From the NCBI RefSeq assembly GCF_018760735.1, contig NZ_JAHHZN010000029.1, positions 1 through 42,730 of the forward strand: DNA of 42,730 nucleotides, read 5' to 3'. The stretch is from Hymenobacter piscis. Lineage in GTDB: Bacteria > Bacteroidota > Bacteroidia > Cytophagales > Hymenobacteraceae. Under the pieces are notes generated by a model that saw nothing but the letters and a program-made list of their open reading frames with translations, had not been told where the DNA came from and ran no database searches. Positions within the stretch are counted from its first letter, which is position 1. Each line of letters starts with the position of its first letter. Below are positions 41,047 to 42,730 of the stretch, one piece after another. The position numbers and the translations under genes were made by a program.

Positions 41047-41149
41047 GAACGTCATTCCGAGCGGAGCCGAGGAATCTCGCGTGCTGGCGTTGCAATGGTA
41101 ATCCAACGTCAGCACCCGAGATTCCTCGGCTTCGCTCGGAATGACGTTC
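41047..41149. repeat. Long GAACGTCATTCCGAG palindrome
   Basis: Arms 41047-41079 and 41117-41149 (GAACGTCATTCCGAG...) pair 32 of 33, and the inner GTGCTGGCGTTG / CAACGTCAGCAC adds about 11 more pairs. It lies between the HTH terminator and the mtaB stop codon. Possible decayed 7-nt units (CTCCTTT, ACTCCTT) follow at 41150-41163. Confidence 0.85.
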
Positions 41150-41167
41150 TCCTTTACTCCTTACCTG

Positions 41168-42514
41168 CTAGTGCTGGAACACCTCGATGCCCATTTCCTC
41201 GGCTTCCATCAGGTTCTGGGGGTTCACGGCGGTCAGGCGCAGGGGCTTCAGCTCGCCTACCAGCAGCGGGTCGTACTTGGCCGTTACGCGAATGTAGTTG
41301 GGCGTGAAGCCTTCCATCTGGCCGTTCGTGACGTCGTCCTCGAACAGCACCCGCGTTTCCAGGCCCACGTGCTGCTCGTAAAAGAAGCGCTTCTTCTTTT
41401 CCGAGAGGCCGCGCAGCTGGGTGGTGCGCTCGTGGCGGTGGCGGTCCTGGACGCGGCCGGGCAGGGTGGGCGCCAGCGTGTTGTCGCGCTCCGAGTAGGG
41501 GAACACGTGCAGGTAACTCACGTCGAGCTCGTTCAGGAACTGGTAGGTTTCGAGGAAATCGGCCTCGGTTTCGCCGGGAAATCCCACAATCACGTCCACG
41601 CCGATGCAGGCGTGGGGCATCACCTCCTTGATGAGGGCCACGCGCTCTTGGTACAGCTCGCGGCGGTAGCGGCGGCGCATCAGGCCCAGAATCTTGTTCG
41701 AGCCCGATTGCAGCGGAATGTGGAAGTGGGGCATAAACCGCTTCGACTGGGCCACGAACCGGATAATCTCATCCGAGAGCAGGTTGGGCTCGCAGCTGCT
41801 GATGCGGAACCGCTCAATGCCGGCCACCTCGTCGAGGGCGCGCACGAGGTCGTGGAAGTTCTCCCGCCGCTCCCGGTCGGGTCCCTGGAGGCCGAAGTCG
41901 CCGAGGTTGACGCCGGTGAGCACGATTTCCTTCACGCCGGATTCGGCCAGTTTCTCTACGCGCTCCACCACGCTCTGCACCGAGCCCGAGCGGCTCGCGC
42001 CCCGGGCCAGCGGAATGGTGCAGAAGGAGCAGGAGTAGTCGCAGCCGTCCTGCACCTTCAGGAAGGTGCGGGTCCGGTCGCCGTAGCTGTGGGCGGCGTG
42101 GAACTCGGTGGCGGCGGCAATGGGCGAGGCGAACACCTGGCCCGGCTGGCCGGGCGCGGGCTTGCGGAAGCCGGCCAGCGTTTCCACCAGCTGAAATTTC
42201 TCGGCGGCCCCCAGCACGGCGTGCACGCCGGGGATTTCGGCAATTTCCCGGGGCTTGAGCTGGGCGTAGCAGCCCACAATGGCCACGAAGGCCTCGGGGT
42301 TGTGCTTGAGAGCCTCCTTCACCACCTTCCGGCACTTGCGGTCGGCGTGGTCCGTGACGGAGCAGGTGTTGATGACGTAAATGTCGGCCGCGTCCTCGAA
42401 GGCGGTTTTCACGAAGCCGTGCTCCTCAAACTGCCGCCCGATGGCGGACGTCTCGGAGAAGTTGAGCTTGCAGCCCAACGTGTAAAAGGCGACTTTCTTG
42501 GTTTCCATGTCCAT
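41168..42514 (-). CDS. mtaB: tRNA (N6-L-threonylcarbamoyladenosine(37)-C2)-methylthiotransferase MtaB
   Basis: A 448-residue radical-SAM methylthiotransferase of the MtaB/YqeV group, adding a methylthio group to t6A37 in tRNAs reading ANN codons. N-terminal cluster cysteines lie in TLGCKLN, NTCSVTDHA and VGCYAQ; the radical-SAM motif is CDYSCSFC, and a C-terminal TRAM-like region follows (VLFEDDVTNGQMEGFTPNY). It is distinct from MiaB at 24928, lacking the MiaB-type RGCDNMC. Start could be the ATG at 42514 or 42508. A -7 box lies 11 bases upstream of the former, so the leader is very short. Its stop is next to a repeat palindrome. Confidence 0.93.
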   Translation of the reverse strand: MDMETKKVAFYTLGCKLNFSETSAIGRQFEEHGFVKTAFEDAADIYVINTCSVTDHADRKCRKVVKEALKHNPEAFVAIVGCYAQLKPREIAEIPGVHAVLGAAEKFQLVETLAGFRKPAPGQPGQVFASPIAAATEFHAAHSYGDRTRTFLKVQDGCDYSCSFCTIPLARGASRSGSVQSVVERVEKLAESGVKEIVLTGVNLGDFGLQGPDRERRENFHDLVRALDEVAGIERFRISSCEPNLLSDEIIRFVAQSKRFMPHFHIPLQSGSNKILGLMRRRYRRELYQERVALIKEVMPHACIGVDVIVGFPGETEADFLETYQFLNELDVSYLHVFPYSERDNTLAPTLPGRVQDRHRHERTTQLRGLSEKKKRFFYEQHVGLETRVLFEDDVTNGQMEGFTPNYIRVTAKYDPLLVGELKPLRLTAVNPQNLMEAEEMGIEVFQH

Positions 42515-42525
42515 AAGCAAGGCCG

Positions 42526-42533
42526 CAAAGATA
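42526..42533 (-). promoter_or_regulatory. -7 promoter box just upstream of mtaB
   Basis: Minus-strand TATCTTTG, 11 bases before the ATG at 42514; transcription would begin within a few bases of the start codon. Confidence 0.6.
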
Positions 42534-42608
42534 CGGCAGAAGCGGCAAGCTTCCGGCAGTGGGGTGGCAGGCTTGGAGGACGGAAGTGGAAATCTATACT
42601 TTTGACTA

Positions 42609-42730
42609 GAGTGTGTGGACAGTCATGTTTAAATTTGCGGGATGCGACGCCACGAACTTACGGAACGTGAATGGCAACTGATTCAGCCACACACGCTTGG
42701 GCAGGCCGGTACGGCAGGCGGCACCGGCCG
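42609..42730 (+). mobile_element. Left end of an IS5-family insertion sequence (truncated by window edge)
   Basis: The transposase frame starts at 42642. Upstream, GAGTGTGTGGACAG at 42609 follows a TA dinucleotide, as expected for the terminal inverted repeat of IS427-type IS5 elements with a TA target. The opposite end lies outside the window, so the inverted repeat and target duplication cannot be confirmed. Confidence 0.65.
42642..42730 (+). CDS. IS5-family transposase, N-terminal part
   Basis: The first 29 residues are visible: MRRHELTEREWQLIQPH then a Gly/Thr-rich stretch, matching the conserved opening of IS5-type DDE transposases (RHELTDEQW-type motif that starts the DUF4096 region). 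The catalytic DDE residues lie beyond the edge. Whether the element is intact cannot be told. Confidence 0.82.
   Translation, partial: MRRHELTEREWQLIQPHTLGQAGTAGGTG

Overview
The window looks like a chromosomal segment of a GC-rich Bacteroidetes bacterium, most probably Hymenobacter or a close relative. The evidence is: promoters matching the Bacteroidetes -7 box TAnnTTTG in front of many genes; Bacteroidetes-type families (LptE-like lipoprotein, DUF4159, Putative_porin, the protein usually mislabelled 'asparagine synthetase B', four-helix-bundle S23 protein); strong CG third-position bias; and heavy intergenic repeat content. Genus assignment is inference; no rRNA is present.

Layout. 1-2.0 kb: an unidentified gene tail, an ADP-ribosylglycohydrolase and a convergent GAF-domain protein. 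2.2-2.8 kb: two nearly identical tRNA-Asp(GTC) units, each with its own promoter and a terminator fused to the tRNA 3' end. 3-7.2 kb (+): accA, a metallo-beta-lactamase-fold hydrolase, a patatin phospholipase, an acyltransferase and a small anchored protein. 7.4-12.5 kb: DUF4159 protein, a membrane protein, RtcB RNA ligase, RsmE, and an SDR with a membrane tail. 12.4-17.9 kb: S1/P1 nuclease, pckA, a POT peptide transporter and an aldo/keto reductase. 18-26.4 kb (-): a long same-strand series miaB - four-helix-bundle protein - sigma54 activator - lptE - Ala/Glu/Pro-rich protein - secG - groS - groL, joining tRNA modification, envelope biogenesis, secretion and chaperonin. 26.6-31.5 kb (-): pabB-like enzyme, TPR-like protein, zinc-ribbon coiled-coil protein and Nif3-like protein. 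31.8-36.2 kb (+): lpxK overlapping a putative porin, miaE and a small exported protein. 36.4-39.1 kb: the 'asparagine synthetase B'-like exported protein and a MacB/FtsX-type permease. 39.1-40.1 kb: a decayed secreted-protein gene split by a palindromic MITE-like element. 40.3-42.5 kb: a CI-like HTH protein and mtaB. The right edge enters an IS5-family element.

What stands out is the intergenic DNA. At nine loci there are short arrays with a strict 7-nt or 8-nt period. The repeat wording differs from locus to locus, but the design is the same: arrays usually form inverted arms around a spacer, and their outer ends touch the stop or start codons of the neighbouring genes. Some run into coding sequence (lptE 5' part, the C-termini of the four-helix-bundle protein and the pabB-like protein). 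At two loci a second, palindromic GTCAT...ATGAC repeat is nested inside the arms, and one pair of arms encloses a four-helix-bundle gene. A system that generates or moves such phased arrays would be the best candidate here for something undescribed; its mechanism cannot be read from this window.

Functional links: MiaB and MiaE act in sequence on A37 of tRNAs, with MtaB acting on a different A37 substrate. LpxK, LptE, SecG, the porin and the patatin/acyltransferase pair serve envelope and lipid biology, and AccA supplies malonyl-CoA. Three genes (rsmE, pabB-like, mtaB) have the -7 box only 4-11 nt before the start codon, suggesting leaderless or near-leaderless mRNAs.
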